From: Devosia sp.
Lineage (GTDB): Bacteria; Pseudomonadota; Alphaproteobacteria; Rhizobiales; Devosiaceae
Length of the DNA: 64,000 nucleotides
Direction: 5' to 3'
Assembly (NCBI RefSeq): GCF_017307495.1
Contig: NZ_JAFKHE010000015.1
Location: 248,001-312,000 of the forward strand
The translations under genes and the position numbers were made by a program. The notes beneath the pieces were generated by a model that saw only the letters and a program-made list of their open reading frames with translations, was not told the origin of the DNA and made no database searches. Below, piece after piece: positions 43,149 to 52,094 of this stretch. How positions within the stretch are numbered: position 1 is the stretch's first letter; the number at the start of each line of letters is the position of its first letter.

Positions 43149-44168
43149 ATGGGAACACTCGGTTTTCTGAAGACTGCGTTCGCGGGTGCGCTGGTCGCCG
43201 CCGCGATGGCCGGCACGGCCTATGCGCAGGAGGTCACGGTCGGTCTCATCACCAAGACCGAGACCAACCCGTTCTTCGTCAAGATGCGCGAGGGCGCCGA
43301 GGCCAAGGCCAAGGAGCTCAACCTCAAGCTGATCACCGCTGCCGGCAAGTTCGACGGCGACAACGACGCGCAGGTGGCCGCGATCGAGAACCTGATCTCG
43401 GCCGGCGCCAAGGGTTTTGCGATCGTCCCCTCTGACAGCAAGGCCATCGTGCCGACCATCCAGAAGGCCAAGGATGCCGGCCTGATGGTGATCGTGCTCG
43501 ATACCCCGCTCGATCCGATGGATGCCGCCACCGCGACCTTCGCCACCGACAACCGCAAGGCGGGTGAGCTGATCGGCAAGTGGGCCGCCGGCACACTGGG
43601 CGACAAGGCCAAGGACGCCTCGATCGTGCTCCTCGACCTCGCCACCAACCAGCCGACCGTCGACTACCTGCGCGACCAGGGCTTCATGGCCGGCTTCGGC
43701 ATCGACGTGAAGGATCCCAACAAGTACGGCGACGAGACCGATCCGCGCATCTGCACGCACGAAATCAGCCAGGGCGACCAGGAAAAGGGCCGCACCGCGA
43801 TGGAGAACGCGCTGCAGAAGTGCCCGAACGTCAACGTGGTCTACACCATCAACGAGCCTGCCGCGGCGGGGGCCTGGGAAGCGCTCAAGGCCGTGGGCAA
43901 GGATGACGGCTCGGTGCTGATCGTCTCGGTCGACGGCGGCTGCCCGGGCGTCGCCAACGTCAAGGCCGGCATCATCGGCGCCACCAGCCAGCAGTATCCG
44001 CTGAAGATGGCTTCGATGGCGCTCGAGGCGATCGCGACGGGCAAGCTGCCCGAGATCGACCCCAAGATGGGCTTCTTCGATACAGGCGCCACGCTCGTCA
44101 CGGACAAGCCGGTCGCCGGCGTCGATTCGATCGATACCGCCAAGGGTGCCGAGCTCTGCTGGGGCTGA
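43149..44168 (+). CDS. Sugar ABC importer substrate-binding protein (FrcB-like)
   Basis: A 339-residue periplasmic binding protein with a signal peptide ending AYAQE and a GGGAGG ribosome site. It is of the ribose/fructose class (Peripla_BP_4): [50 protein letters not shown] and [13 protein letters not shown]. The [14 protein letters not shown] stretch and the single-domain ATPase downstream recall the fructose system FrcBCA of rhizobia. The dehydrogenases that follow would also suit a polyol. A hairpin lies after the stop. Confidence 0.92.
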   Translation: MGTLGFLKTAFAGALVAAAMAGTAYAQEVTVGLITKTETNPFFVKMREGAEAKAKELNLKLITAAGKFDGDNDAQVAAIENLISAGAKGFAIVPSDSKAIVPTIQKAKDAGLMVIVLDTPLDPMDAATATFATDNRKAGELIGKWAAGTLGDKAKDASIVLLDLATNQPTVDYLRDQGFMAGFGIDVKDPNKYGDETDPRICTHEISQGDQEKGRTAMENALQKCPNVNVVYTINEPAAAGAWEALKAVGKDDGSVLIVSVDGGCPGVANVKAGIIGATSQQYPLKMASMALEAIATGKLPEIDPKMGFFDTGATLVTDKPVAGVDSIDTAKGAELCWG

Positions 44169-44189
44169 TCGGCTGACGGTTCCAATTCG

Positions 44190-44216
44190 GGCTCCCGCGC
44201 CGCCGGTGCGGGAGCC
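44190..44216 (+). terminator. Intra-operon hairpin after the binding-protein gene
   Basis: A perfect 9-bp stem (GGCTCCCGC with GCGGGAGCC) with a 9-base loop and no U tract lies between the binding-protein and permease genes. Such stems commonly protect binding-protein mRNA and lower permease output. Confidence 0.6.
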
Positions 44217-44254
44217 ATCGACATCCACAGGCGTCCTTGGGGAGAGGGGACACG

Positions 44255-45370
44255 ATGAGTGACGACGCAGCCGGCTCGGCAGCTGCTGAAACGGGCCTGA
44301 AAAACGTGGCCACCGAGGTGGCGAGTTTCGAGGAAGACCGCCCGGGGATCGTGAGGCGGCTCCAGGGGCTGCTGCATGAGCACCCCACGCTGATCCCGCT
44401 GATCGTCCTGCTCATCGGCGTCGTGATCTTCTCCATCGCGGCGCCGGGAAAGTTCCTGTCCGCGCTGAACCTGTCGGTCGTGCTGCAGCAGGTGACGATC
44501 GTCGCCATCCTGGGCATGGCGCAGACGCTGGTCATCCTCACCGCCGGCATCGACCTCAGCGTCGGCCTGATCATGATCCTGTGTTCGGTGGTGATGGGTC
44601 GCACGGCCGTCGTCTACGGGGTGCCGGTGGCCATAGCGTTTCCGCTCGGCCTGCTCGCGGGTTTCGCCTGCGGCCTCGTCAACGGCCTGATCGTCACCAA
44701 GCTCCGATTGCCCCCCTTCATCGTGACACTGGGCACCTGGAGCATCTTCGGGGCGCTCAACACATTCTATTCCAACAGCGAGACCATCCGGGCGGTGGAC
44801 ATGGAAGCGGCGGCGCCGTTCCTGCTGTGGCTGGGCAAGCTCTTCAAGCTCTACGACATTGGCATGTTCCTGGGCCTCGACCTGCCCTGGCTCAAGGGCT
44901 GGGTTGTCACCTATGGCTCGCTGCTGATGATAGCGGTCGCCATGGTGTTGTCCTATGTGCTGGGACGCACCGCCTTCGGCCGTCATGTCTATGCGACTGG
45001 CGACGATCCCGACTCGGCCCGGTTGTCGGGTATCGACACCGATCGGGTGCTGCTGGCCGTCTATGCCCTCGCCGGCTTCATCTGCGCCATCGCGGCCTGG
45101 GTACTGATCGGCCGCATCGGCGGCGTCAGCCCGCAGGCGGGCCAGACCGCCAATCTCGACTCGATCACCGCCGTGGTGATCGGCGGCACGAGCCTGTTCG
45201 GGGGGCGCGGCTCGATCGTCGGCACGTTGTTCGGGGCGCTCATCGTCGGCGTGTTCCGCAACGGCCTCGCGCTCTCCGGCCTGGCCCTGCTCTGGCAGGA
45301 CTTCGCGGTGGGCGTCCTGATCATCGTCGCCGTCACCATCGACCAGTGGATCAGGAAGATCTCGGCATGA
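44255..45370 (+). CDS. Sugar ABC importer permease (FrcC-like)
   Basis: A 371-residue membrane protein of the BPD_transp_2 family, with a cytosolic N-terminal extension of about 45 residues and eight to ten segments. TLVILTAGIDLSVGLIMIL, IVTKLRLPPFIVTLGTWSIF and AVVIGGTSLFGGRGSIVGT are typical for ribose/fructose permeases. GGAGAGGGGACACG precedes the ATG. Its stop overlaps the ATPase start (ATGA). Confidence 0.94.
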   Translation: MSDDAAGSAAAETGLKNVATEVASFEEDRPGIVRRLQGLLHEHPTLIPLIVLLIGVVIFSIAAPGKFLSALNLSVVLQQVTIVAILGMAQTLVILTAGIDLSVGLIMILCSVVMGRTAVVYGVPVAIAFPLGLLAGFACGLVNGLIVTKLRLPPFIVTLGTWSIFGALNTFYSNSETIRAVDMEAAAPFLLWLGKLFKLYDIGMFLGLDLPWLKGWVVTYGSLLMIAVAMVLSYVLGRTAFGRHVYATGDDPDSARLSGIDTDRVLLAVYALAGFICAIAAWVLIGRIGGVSPQAGQTANLDSITAVVIGGTSLFGGRGSIVGTLFGALIVGVFRNGLALSGLALLWQDFAVGVLIIVAVTIDQWIRKISA

Positions 45371-46227
45371 GCGATGTGAACAGCATGGGCGTGCCGGCCG
45401 GCAACGCCGAAGACATCATCCTCGAGGGCAGGGGACTGAACAAGCGATACGGCCGCGTGGTGGCGCTGGACGACGCGAATTTCGACCTCAGGCGCAACGA
45501 GATCCTGGCGGTGATCGGCGACAACGGGGCCGGCAAGTCGACCCTGATCAAGGCGCTCTGCGGCGCGGTGATCCCGGACAGCGGGGAGATCCTGCTCGAA
45601 GGCCAGCCGGTGCATTTCCGCTCGCCGATGGACGCGCGCCATGCCGGTATCGAGACGGTCTACCAGAACCTCGCGCTCTCGCCGGCCCTGTCGATCGCGG
45701 ACAACATGTTCCTCGGTCGCGAACTGCGGAGCCCCGGCTGGGCCGGGCAGCTGTTGAGGAGCCTGGACCGTACGAAGATGCAGAGGATTGCACGCGAGAA
45801 ACTCAGCGAACTGGGCCTGCTCACCATCCAGAACATCAACCAGTCGGTGGAAACCCTGTCGGGCGGTCAGCGCCAGGGCGTGGCGGTGGCGCGGGCGGCG
45901 GCGTTCGGCTCGCGCGTCGTGATCATGGACGAACCGACGGCCGCGCTGGGCGTCAAGGAGAGCCGGCGCGTGCTCGAACTGATGCTGGACGTGAAGAAGC
46001 GCGGCTTGCCCATCGTGCTGATCTCGCACAACATGCCGCACGTGTTCGAGGTCGCTGACCGGATCCACATCCATCGGCTCGGCAAGCGCATCGCGATCAT
46101 CAATCCCAGGGAATATTCGATGTCGGATGCCGTGGCGATCATGACCGGTGCGATGAAGCCGCCGGTCGAGGGTGCCACCGGTCCGGCCATTCACTACACC
46201 GGCCAGGAAGCCTCCCAGAACCTATGA
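45367..46227 (+). CDS. Sugar ABC importer ATPase (FrcA-like, single domain)
   Basis: A 286-residue ATPase with one nucleotide-binding domain: [10 protein letters not shown]-loop [11 protein letters not shown], signature [14 protein letters not shown] and MDEPTAAL. Most ribose-type importers have a two-domain ATPase; the single-domain form is shared with FrcA. It overlaps both neighbours by 4 bases, so permease, ATPase and dehydrogenase are translationally chained. Confidence 0.94.
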   Translation: MSDVNSMGVPAGNAEDIILEGRGLNKRYGRVVALDDANFDLRRNEILAVIGDNGAGKSTLIKALCGAVIPDSGEILLEGQPVHFRSPMDARHAGIETVYQNLALSPALSIADNMFLGRELRSPGWAGQLLRSLDRTKMQRIAREKLSELGLLTIQNINQSVETLSGGQRQGVAVARAAAFGSRVVIMDEPTAALGVKESRRVLELMLDVKKRGLPIVLISHNMPHVFEVADRIHIHRLGKRIAIINPREYSMSDAVAIMTGAMKPPVEGATGPAIHYTGQEASQNL

Positions 46228-47270
46228 CGAAAATGCGCGCACTCGTGCTCGAGAAGCAGCACGAACTGACACTCCGAGACATCGAACTGCCGATGGATGT
46301 CGGCCCGGGCATGGTCAAGATCAAGCTGCATACGGTCGGCGTGTGCGGGTCCGATGTGCACTACTACACGCATGGCCGGATCGGGCCGTTCGTGGTCAAC
46401 GAGCCGATGGTGCTCGGACACGAGGCCGCCGGCACGGTGGTCGAGGTCGGGGCGGGGGTTACCGGCCTCAAGGTCGGCGACCGGGTCTGCATGGAGCCGG
46501 GCGTGCCGGATCCGAACTCGCGGGCGAGCCGGCTGGGCATGTACAACATCGATCCGGCCGTGACCTTCTGGGCGACGCCGCCGATCCATGGCGTGCTGAC
46601 CCCCTACGTGGTCCATCCGGCCAACTACACCTTCAAGCTGCCCGACAATGTGAGCTTTGCCGAAGGCGCCATGGTCGAGCCCTTCGCGGTCGGCATGCAG
46701 GCGGCGACGAAAGCCAGGATCACCCCCGGCGATACCGCCATCGTCATGGGCGCCGGGCCGATCGGCACCATGGTGGCGCTGGCCGCGCTGGCGGGGGGCT
46801 GCGCCCGGGTGATCATCACCGACCTTGCCCAGCCCAAGCTCGACATCGCGGCGCGCTACCAGGGGATCATCCCGGTCAACATCAAGGCCCAGAACCTCGT
46901 CGACGAGGTCAACCGGCTGACCGACAACTGGGGCGCCGATGTCGTGTTCGAGTGCTCGGGCAGCCCGCGCGCCTGGACGGGCATCGTCGACGTCGCCCGG
47001 CCGGGCGGCACCATCGTCGTGGTCGGGCTGCCGGTCGAGCCGATCGATTTCGACATCGCCTCGCTCTCGGTGAAGGAAATCACCATCGCCTCGGTGTTCC
47101 GCTATGCCCACCAGTACGACCGCGCCATCGCGCTGATGGCTTCGGGCCGCGTCGACCTCAAGCCGCTGATCTCGGAGACGTTCAAGTTCGAGGATTCGAT
47201 CAAGGCCTTCGACCGGGCGGTCGAGGGCCGGCCGACGGATGTGAAGCTGCAGATTGTGATGGACGCTTAG
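46224..47270 (+). CDS. Xylitol/sorbitol-type zinc alcohol dehydrogenase
   Basis: A 348-residue medium-chain dehydrogenase that probably oxidises a polyol with NAD. The catalytic zinc site is [13 protein letters not shown] with LGHEAAG and a later [11 protein letters not shown]; the cofactor site is [15 protein letters not shown]. The structural zinc loop, usually with four cysteines, is replaced by [12 protein letters not shown], as in polyol dehydrogenases. Coupling to the importer suggests it acts on the imported sugar or sugar alcohol. Confidence 0.9.
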   Translation: MTKMRALVLEKQHELTLRDIELPMDVGPGMVKIKLHTVGVCGSDVHYYTHGRIGPFVVNEPMVLGHEAAGTVVEVGAGVTGLKVGDRVCMEPGVPDPNSRASRLGMYNIDPAVTFWATPPIHGVLTPYVVHPANYTFKLPDNVSFAEGAMVEPFAVGMQAATKARITPGDTAIVMGAGPIGTMVALAALAGGCARVIITDLAQPKLDIAARYQGIIPVNIKAQNLVDEVNRLTDNWGADVVFECSGSPRAWTGIVDVARPGGTIVVVGLPVEPIDFDIASLSVKEITIASVFRYAHQYDRAIALMASGRVDLKPLISETFKFEDSIKAFDRAVEGRPTDVKLQIVMDA

Positions 47271-47280
47271 TCGGAGACTG

Positions 47281-47385
47281 CCCCTCACCCCAACCCTCTC
47301 CCCGGAGGGGAGAGGGGGGCGATGTGGCACTGCCAGCTATCCAAGCGTCCCCTCTCCCCTCCGGGGAGAGGGCTCGGGTGAGGGG
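47281..47385. repeat. Palindromic repeat, family B
   Basis: CCCCTCACCC at the left mirrors GGGTGAGGGG at the right; CTCTCCCCGGAGGGGAGAG and CCTCTCCCCTCCGGGGAGAG form inner hairpins. It fills the spacer between the dehydrogenase and SDR genes. Confidence 0.82.
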
Positions 47386-47393
47386 AAGTGGGA

Positions 47394-48176
47394 ATGGATC
47401 TGGGACTTGGGGGCAAACTCGCCGTTGTCACCGGTGGCAGCGTCGGCATCGGCCTCGCCGTCGCCGAAGGCTTCGCCGCGGAAGGGGCCAACGTGCTGAT
47501 CACGGCGCGCGGCTCGCAGCGGCTGCATGCCGAGGCGGCCCGGATCGGTGCGAAGTACGGGGTCGAAGCGCACGGCGTCGCCGCCGACGTCGCAACCGCC
47601 GAGGGCTGCGCCAAGGTGATCGCGGCGGCGGCGCAACTGGGCGGCGCGCACATCCTGATCAACAATGCCGGCACCGGTTCCAACGAGACTATCGCCGAAG
47701 CCGACGACGCCAAGTGGCAGTACTACTGGGACCTGCACGTCATGGCTGCCGTCCGGCTTGGGCGCGGGCTGGTGCCGCAGATGAAGGCGCACAAGTGGGG
47801 CGCCATCGTCCACAATGCCTCGATCTGCGCCGTGCAGCCGCTGTGGTACGAGCCGATTTACAACACCACCAAGGCCGCGCTGATGATGTTCTCCAAGACG
47901 CTGGCCAACGAAGTGGTCGGCGACAACATCCGCGTCAACACCATCAACCCCGGCCTCATCCTCACGCCCGACTGGATCAAGACCGCGAAGCAACTGGCCG
48001 GAGACGACGGCTATCAGGCCCATCTGCAGGGCGTCGCCAACGAAGCCGGGGGCATGAAGCGCTTCGCCACCCCCGAGGAACTGGCGAACTTCTTCGTGTT
48101 CATCTGCTCGGACAAGGCGAGCTACTCCACCGGCTCGACCTATTTCGTCGACGGCGGCTGGCTGAAGACGGTGTAG
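47394..48176 (+). CDS. SDR-family oxidoreductase
   Basis: A 260-residue short-chain dehydrogenase: VTGGSVGIGLAVAEGFA binds the cofactor, NNAGTGSN is the family motif, and YNTTKAALM holds the catalytic Tyr and Lys. It has GGGAA before ATG. Position after the polyol-type dehydrogenase suggests a further step in sugar or sugar-acid breakdown; the exact substrate is unknown. It ends directly against the convergent MFS gene. Confidence 0.9.
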   Translation: MDLGLGGKLAVVTGGSVGIGLAVAEGFAAEGANVLITARGSQRLHAEAARIGAKYGVEAHGVAADVATAEGCAKVIAAAAQLGGAHILINNAGTGSNETIAEADDAKWQYYWDLHVMAAVRLGRGLVPQMKAHKWGAIVHNASICAVQPLWYEPIYNTTKAALMMFSKTLANEVVGDNIRVNTINPGLILTPDWIKTAKQLAGDDGYQAHLQGVANEAGGMKRFATPEELANFFVFICSDKASYSTGSTYFVDGGWLKTV

Positions 48177-49610
48177 CTACTCCGCGGGTTGCGCCGCCGC
48201 CGCGAGGCGTTCGCCGCGCACGACGCTCCAGATGATGGGGATGGCGACGAGCGGCACGAGGACGAACAGGCCGTAGAGCCAGTTCGAGGCGCTGATCGTG
48301 GCGGCGATGGTCTGCGCCGATGCCAGGCCGGCGGCGTTGACGATGACGCCGGCAAGCGCCGCGCCGAGGCCGGCGGCAAAGAGCTGGACCATCGAGATCG
48401 AGGCGGAGGTGAGGTCACCCTGGCCGGTCGGCGCGGCCTGCAGCAGCCGGGTCGAGACATGCGGCCACGAGATGCCGATGCCCAGCCCGAGCAGCACGAG
48501 GGAGACGCCGACGGGCAGGAGCGGCAGCAGTGCGCCCGCGGTGTTGTCGCGGCCGAGGAACAGCGCGAGCCCGAAGGTCGCGACCAGTTGCAGGATCGGG
48601 CCGAGGACGAGGACGAAGCGGGCGCGGCTGCCCGTCCAGCTCGAGGTCACCACCGAGCCCGAGCTCCAGCCCACGGCGACCAGCGCCACCATGTAGCCGC
48701 CGATCAGCGGCGACTGGCCATGCAACTGCTGGATGAACAGCGGCACGAACATGTCGCAGATGATGGCGAGGTTGAGCAGCAGCATGGCGGCAAACAGCGG
48801 CGCCAGCACCGAGCGCGGCGAGAACGCGCCGGTCGGCAGCAGGTGAGTTTCGCGGCGCTGGTCGATCACGCCCAGCGCGATGATCGCCAGCACCGCGAGT
48901 CCGACCAGGAGCGCAGGCAGCATCGCGCCCTCGGTCAGGATGGAGGCTACCGATACGGCGGCAACGGCGCCGATCAGCAGCACGATCTGTGCGACGGGGA
49001 AGGTCGCCATGCCGCGCTCGTCGCTGCGGGCAGGGATGACGCGGAAGGCGAGCAGCCCGAGCAGGCCGGCCAGCGGCACGAGGAACCAGAAGGCCCAGCG
49101 CCAGGCATCATAGGTGGCAAAAAGGCCGCCGATGGCCGGGCCGATCAGGGTCGACACGCCCCAGACGCTCGAGATCAGCGCGAAGGCGCGGCCCCACAGG
49201 GCTTCGGGGAAGACGATGCGGATCATGGCATAGCTCATGGCGGTGAGCAGGCCGGCGCCGAAGCCCTGCACGGCGCGCCCGACCAGCATCGTCTCCATGT
49301 TCGGCGCATAGCCGCAGATCAGGCTGCCGAGCGCGAAGCCGAGGGCTGCGAGCACATAGCTGCCGCGCGGGCCGATGCCGAAGGGGCGCACCGCGGCGAA
49401 AATCGAGGCGATGATGGAGGCGACGATGAACACCGTCGTGTTCCAGGCGAACAGCTCGAGCCCGCCGATGTCGGCGACGACCGAGGGGAGGAGCGTCGAG
49501 CCGATGAAGGTCTCGATGGCCTGCAGGCCGACGCCGCCGGCAAAGACGGTGACGGCAAGGGCGCGGCCGTCGGCGAACAGGTCGCGCCAGCCGCTGCTGG
49601 TGGTGTTCAT
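48177..49610 (-). CDS. MFS exporter, probably SoxR-controlled
   Basis: A 477-residue major facilitator transporter with about 14 predicted segments, of the DHA2-like drug exporter kind (IETFIGSTLLPSVVADIGGLE, GRAVQGFGAGLLTAMSYAMI, SSVWGVSTLIGPAIGG). MNTTSSG is chosen as the start; a start 9 codons earlier would intrude on the promoter. It diverges from soxR, and a SoxR box with a 19-base promoter spacer lies directly upstream, so redox-active compounds should induce it. Confidence 0.9.
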   Translation of the reverse strand: MNTTSSGWRDLFADGRALAVTVFAGGVGLQAIETFIGSTLLPSVVADIGGLELFAWNTTVFIVASIIASIFAAVRPFGIGPRGSYVLAALGFALGSLICGYAPNMETMLVGRAVQGFGAGLLTAMSYAMIRIVFPEALWGRAFALISSVWGVSTLIGPAIGGLFATYDAWRWAFWFLVPLAGLLGLLAFRVIPARSDERGMATFPVAQIVLLIGAVAAVSVASILTEGAMLPALLVGLAVLAIIALGVIDQRRETHLLPTGAFSPRSVLAPLFAAMLLLNLAIICDMFVPLFIQQLHGQSPLIGGYMVALVAVGWSSGSVVTSSWTGSRARFVLVLGPILQLVATFGLALFLGRDNTAGALLPLLPVGVSLVLLGLGIGISWPHVSTRLLQAAPTGQGDLTSASISMVQLFAAGLGAALAGVIVNAAGLASAQTIAATISASNWLYGLFVLVPLVAIPIIWSVVRGERLAAAAQPAE

Positions 49611-49649
49611 GGTTCTCGAATCCCGTGGGCTGTTCAAAGCGTTGGCGAG

Positions 49650-49680
49650 TGTCTACAACCTCAAGCGTGGTTGAGGTAAA
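49650..49680 (-). promoter_or_regulatory. SoxR box and promoter of the MFS gene
   Basis: CCTCAA (49659-49664) and TTGAGG (49671-49676) form the 18-bp SoxR palindrome. On the minus strand a TTTACC -35 (49680-49675) and TAGACA -10 (49655-49650) are 19 bases apart, the overlong spacer that SoxR corrects at soxS in E. coli. Confidence 0.85.
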
Positions 49681-49698
49681 GAGGGTATCTGAGGAAAA

Positions 49699-50157
49699 GT
49701 GTCGCGCGAACTGACGGTTGGGCAGGTGGCGGAGCGGAGCGGGCTGGCGGTGTCGGCGTTGCACTTCTACGAGCGCAAGGGGCTGATCCGCAGCCATCGG
49801 ACGGCGGGGAACCAGCGGCGCTACGACCGCGACGTGCTGCGGCGGCTGGCCATAGTGCGGATGGGGACGGAACTCGGGATTCCGCTCGCCGAGGTCGCCG
49901 AGGCGCTGTCGCAGGTGCCGGTGGGGCATACCCCGAGCGCCGAGGATTGGCGAAGGATGTCAGAGCTTTGGCACGACAAGCTCAACCGTCGAATCGTGCT
50001 GATGACGCGCATGCGGGACGAGCTGAACGGCTGCATCGGCTGCGGCTGCCTGTCGACAACCAGCTGTCCATTGATGAACATCGACGATCACCTGCGCAGC
50101 GAGGGGAGCGGTCCGCGACGGCTGATGCGCGCGGGCGAGGACACCTACCAGAGCTGA
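49699..50157 (+). CDS. soxR: Redox-sensitive MerR-type activator SoxR
   Basis: A 152-residue MerR-family protein. The helix-turn-helix VGQVAERSGLAVSALHFYERKGLI is followed by the dimer helix and the 2Fe-2S ligand cluster CIGCGCLSTTSCPL, diagnostic for SoxR. The GTG start leaves the SoxR box 22 bases upstream, so SoxR would sit over its own start region as well as the MFS promoter. SoxR responds to redox-cycling compounds. Confidence 0.96.
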   Translation: MSRELTVGQVAERSGLAVSALHFYERKGLIRSHRTAGNQRRYDRDVLRRLAIVRMGTELGIPLAEVAEALSQVPVGHTPSAEDWRRMSELWHDKLNRRIVLMTRMRDELNGCIGCGCLSTTSCPLMNIDDHLRSEGSGPRRLMRAGEDTYQS

Positions 50158-50214
50158 CTGGACCGGGGTGGAACTCGACCCGTTGCTCCGGCAAAGGACC
50201 ACAGGAGCGTCACC

Positions 50215-50736
50215 ATGGACTGGGCAACTTCCATTGGATTTCACGACACGCACCACACCGCGCAGTACATCATCGTCATCCGGCTGCTGGTGGCGGCGGT
50301 GCTCGGTGCGGTGATCGGTTTCGAGCGCGGCAGCACGCACGGCACGGCCGGTCTCAGGACGCACGTCCTGATTGCGGTCGCGGCCGCCCTGTTCACGTCG
50401 CTGGCCTTCGAGATCTACGACCAGGCGCTGGCGGGCGGCAGCCAGACGGCCGATCCGATCCGTGCCATCGAGGCGGTCACGGCGGGCATCGCCTTTCTTG
50501 GGGCCGGGGCAATCTTCCAGCAGCGCGGCAGCGTGCACGGGTTGACGACCGGGGCGGGGATGTGGCTCTCCGGCGCCGTCGGCGTCGCGGTGGCGCTCGG
50601 CTACTACCTGATCGCGGCCGGGGTGGCGCTGCTGGCCGTGCTGGTGCTCGCGGCGCTGCGGGCGTTCTCGCACCAGGTGGTGAGCGCCGAGAACGAGCAC
50701 GTTAGGGAGGGAACGGAGCCTTCTGAAGATCGTTGA
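50215..50736 (+). CDS. MgtC/SapB-family membrane protein
   Basis: A 173-residue protein with four to five membrane segments: RLLVAAVLGAVIGFERG, GLRTHVLIAVAAALFTSLA, AGIAFLGAGAIFQQRG and the rest as in MgtC. The family is linked to growth at low magnesium and to ATP synthase control. An AGGAGCG ribosome site is present. Only the membrane domain is here; the soluble C-terminal domain of longer MgtC proteins is absent. Confidence 0.92.
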   Translation: MDWATSIGFHDTHHTAQYIIVIRLLVAAVLGAVIGFERGSTHGTAGLRTHVLIAVAAALFTSLAFEIYDQALAGGSQTADPIRAIEAVTAGIAFLGAGAIFQQRGSVHGLTTGAGMWLSGAVGVAVALGYYLIAAGVALLAVLVLAALRAFSHQVVSAENEHVREGTEPSEDR

Positions 50737-50764
50737 GCCGAGGTCCCAACAGGAGGCAGAGAAG

Positions 50765-50959
50765 ATGCCGTCCACATCCAAGGCCCAGCAGAGGGCAGCC
50801 GGCGCGGCGCTCAGCGCCAAGCGCGGCGAAACCAAGGTCAGCGCGCTCAAGGGGGCGTCGAAGTCGATGTATGAGTCGATGAGCGAAACCCAGCTCGAGG
50901 AATTCGCCGAAACCAAGCGCAAGGGCCTGCCCGAGCACAAGAAGCCGACCAAGCACTAG
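50765..50959 (+). CDS. DUF3008 family small protein
   Basis: A 64-residue, Lys/Ser-rich basic protein matching the DUF3008 pattern: MPSTSKAQQRAAGAALSAKR, then a central SKSMYESMSETQLEEFA and a basic end. The family is widespread and without known role. An AGGAGGCAG ribosome site is present; it follows mgtC by 28 bases. Confidence 0.88.
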   Translation: MPSTSKAQQRAAGAALSAKRGETKVSALKGASKSMYESMSETQLEEFAETKRKGLPEHKKPTKH

Positions 50960-50970
50960 CTATTTTCCCC

Positions 50971-51054
50971 GGTGTCATCGCAGCGAAAGCTGGGACCAAT
51001 TTCTCAGCTGGCGCAGGGGCAGAGTTGGGTCCCTGCTTTCGCAGGGATGACACC
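50971..51054. repeat. Palindromic repeat, family A copy 4
   Basis: GGTGTCATCGCAGCGAAAGC at the left mirrors CTTTCGCAGGGATGACACC at the right; inside, TGGGACC pairs with a GGGTCCC. It lies between convergent genes. Confidence 0.78.
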
Positions 51055-51174
51055 CGTGGTTGGTTCAGCCAAAGCGTGAAAGCACCACCTTGCCACCAGC
51101 TAGGCAGCGCCGGGGGAGGGCACTGAGTACCCGCCTCCCCGCACGGCTGGAGCAGACCCCGGCCGCGCCAACCC

Positions 51175-51687
51175 TTACTGGGGCACCGGGGTCGGGGAGT
51201 TCGACTGCTCCAGGTCCTCGGGCGCCGGCAGTTGCGGGTCGGCGCCTTCGCCGAACACCTGCTGGCCGTCATTGTCCCAGATGCGGACGATCTGGCAGGC
51301 GGCGAGGTCGTCCTTCGCGCATTCGAGCTTGACGACGGCCTCGAGGCTGGCACGGTCCTGCTGGTCGCAGACGAACTTGTGCCAGTGCGCGCCTTGGCTG
51401 TGCTGCATGAAGATGTCGGCGACCCAGCCGTGCGGATAGCACCACAGGTTGGTGGCGCAATCCTCCTCGCCCAACCCGCTCTGCTGCATGCACTGGCTGA
51501 CGGCGCATTGCGTCGCGTCGGCCAGCAGCGGCCCGAAACACACCCCCAGGCCCGCCTCGGCGGCCTGCGCGACGGCGATGCCGTTGAAGGCCGGCAGCAC
51601 GAAGCTGTCCACGCCTTCTTCCTGTGCGAGCACGGGCGCGGCCAGCAACCCCGCCGTGGCGGCGAGAAACAGGACAGATCGGAACAT
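51175..51687 (-). CDS. Secreted cysteine-containing hypothetical protein
   Basis: A 170-residue protein with a signal peptide (MFRSVLFLAATAGLLAAPVLAQ) and eight cysteines in the mature part (for example GVCFGPL, QCAVSQCMQ, NLWCYPHGW), suggesting disulfides. The last 20 residues are Pro/Asn-rich. It loosely recalls DUF4189 proteins but no firm family match is made. Its GGAGG ribosome site lies inside a small hairpin (51694-51714), and a row of further hairpins lies upstream. Confidence 0.75.
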   Translation of the reverse strand: MFRSVLFLAATAGLLAAPVLAQEEGVDSFVLPAFNGIAVAQAAEAGLGVCFGPLLADATQCAVSQCMQQSGLGEEDCATNLWCYPHGWVADIFMQHSQGAHWHKFVCDQQDRASLEAVVKLECAKDDLAACQIVRIWDNDGQQVFGEGADPQLPAPEDLEQSNSPTPVPQ

Positions 51688-52085
51688 GGGGTGCCTCCGG
51701 CGTGACAGCGGAGGTGGAAACTGCGGTGATCCGGGTCGGCGGTCAAGCGCGGTCGCGGAGGGAGACGCCGCGACCGCGCCCTGCCTGCCGACCCGGATCA
51801 CCAGGCCCGCCGCAACCGGGAGCGCGTATTTACCGGAGAGGGCGGGGCGGCGTCAGGAGGGTCGCGCCCCGTCTCTCCGGTGTCAGCGGCCGTCGCGTGA
51901 GGGAACGCGACAGGCCGCCGGTTGGACCGACGCTTGGGGTCGTCGGTCCGCCGTTCTCAGGCCGCAGGGATTTCGGCCGAGAACGGAAGTCAGGAAGACG
52001 GGGAGCGCATTTGGGAATGCAGTCGGCAGTGGCCTGCCTCGAGCAACGCGCTCCCCGTCCGGCACGTAACCTGTGGACGCAGTGA
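51688..52085. other. 398-base gene-free region holding a tandem hairpin array
   Basis: No gene is supported. Eight separate inverted repeats follow one another almost without gaps: 51694-51714 (6 bp), 51725-51802 (16 plus 12 bp), 51832-51881 (9 plus 7), 51886-51918 (13, one bulge), 51924-51949 (9), 51951-51986 (13, one bulge), 51997-52059 (12) and 52061-52094 (9). Their sequences are unrelated. On the plus strand loops read AGGGAGACG, AGGAGGG, GAGGGA, TTGGGG, CAGGGATTT, TTGGGAA and TGTGGACG. It could be a structured RNA on either strand or DNA structure. Confidence 0.75.
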
Positions 52086-52094
52086 TTACGTGCC
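51725..52094 (+). ncRNA. Candidate structured RNA with GGA-bearing loops (strand uncertain)
   Basis: Seven hairpins from 51725 to 52094 would form a 370-base chain of stem-loops. GGA lies in the loop or internal single strand of six of the seven on the plus strand, the layout of CsrB/RsmZ-type RNAs that titrate CsrA. Against this, no promoter and no terminal U tract are evident, and csrA is not in the window. On the minus strand the loops would be C-rich (CCCTCCTG), resembling anti-ribosome-site RNAs, or part of a leader for the secreted-protein gene. Confidence 0.35.

Noticed and set aside
44190..44216. Full terminator splitting the sugar importer operon
   Set aside because: No U tract follows, and the permease has no other evident promoter; a stabilising or attenuating stem is more likely.
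51725..52094. The hairpin row as an integron attC array
   Set aside because: No gene cassettes lie between the hairpins, there is no integrase gene, and the stems lack shared R/L core sites.
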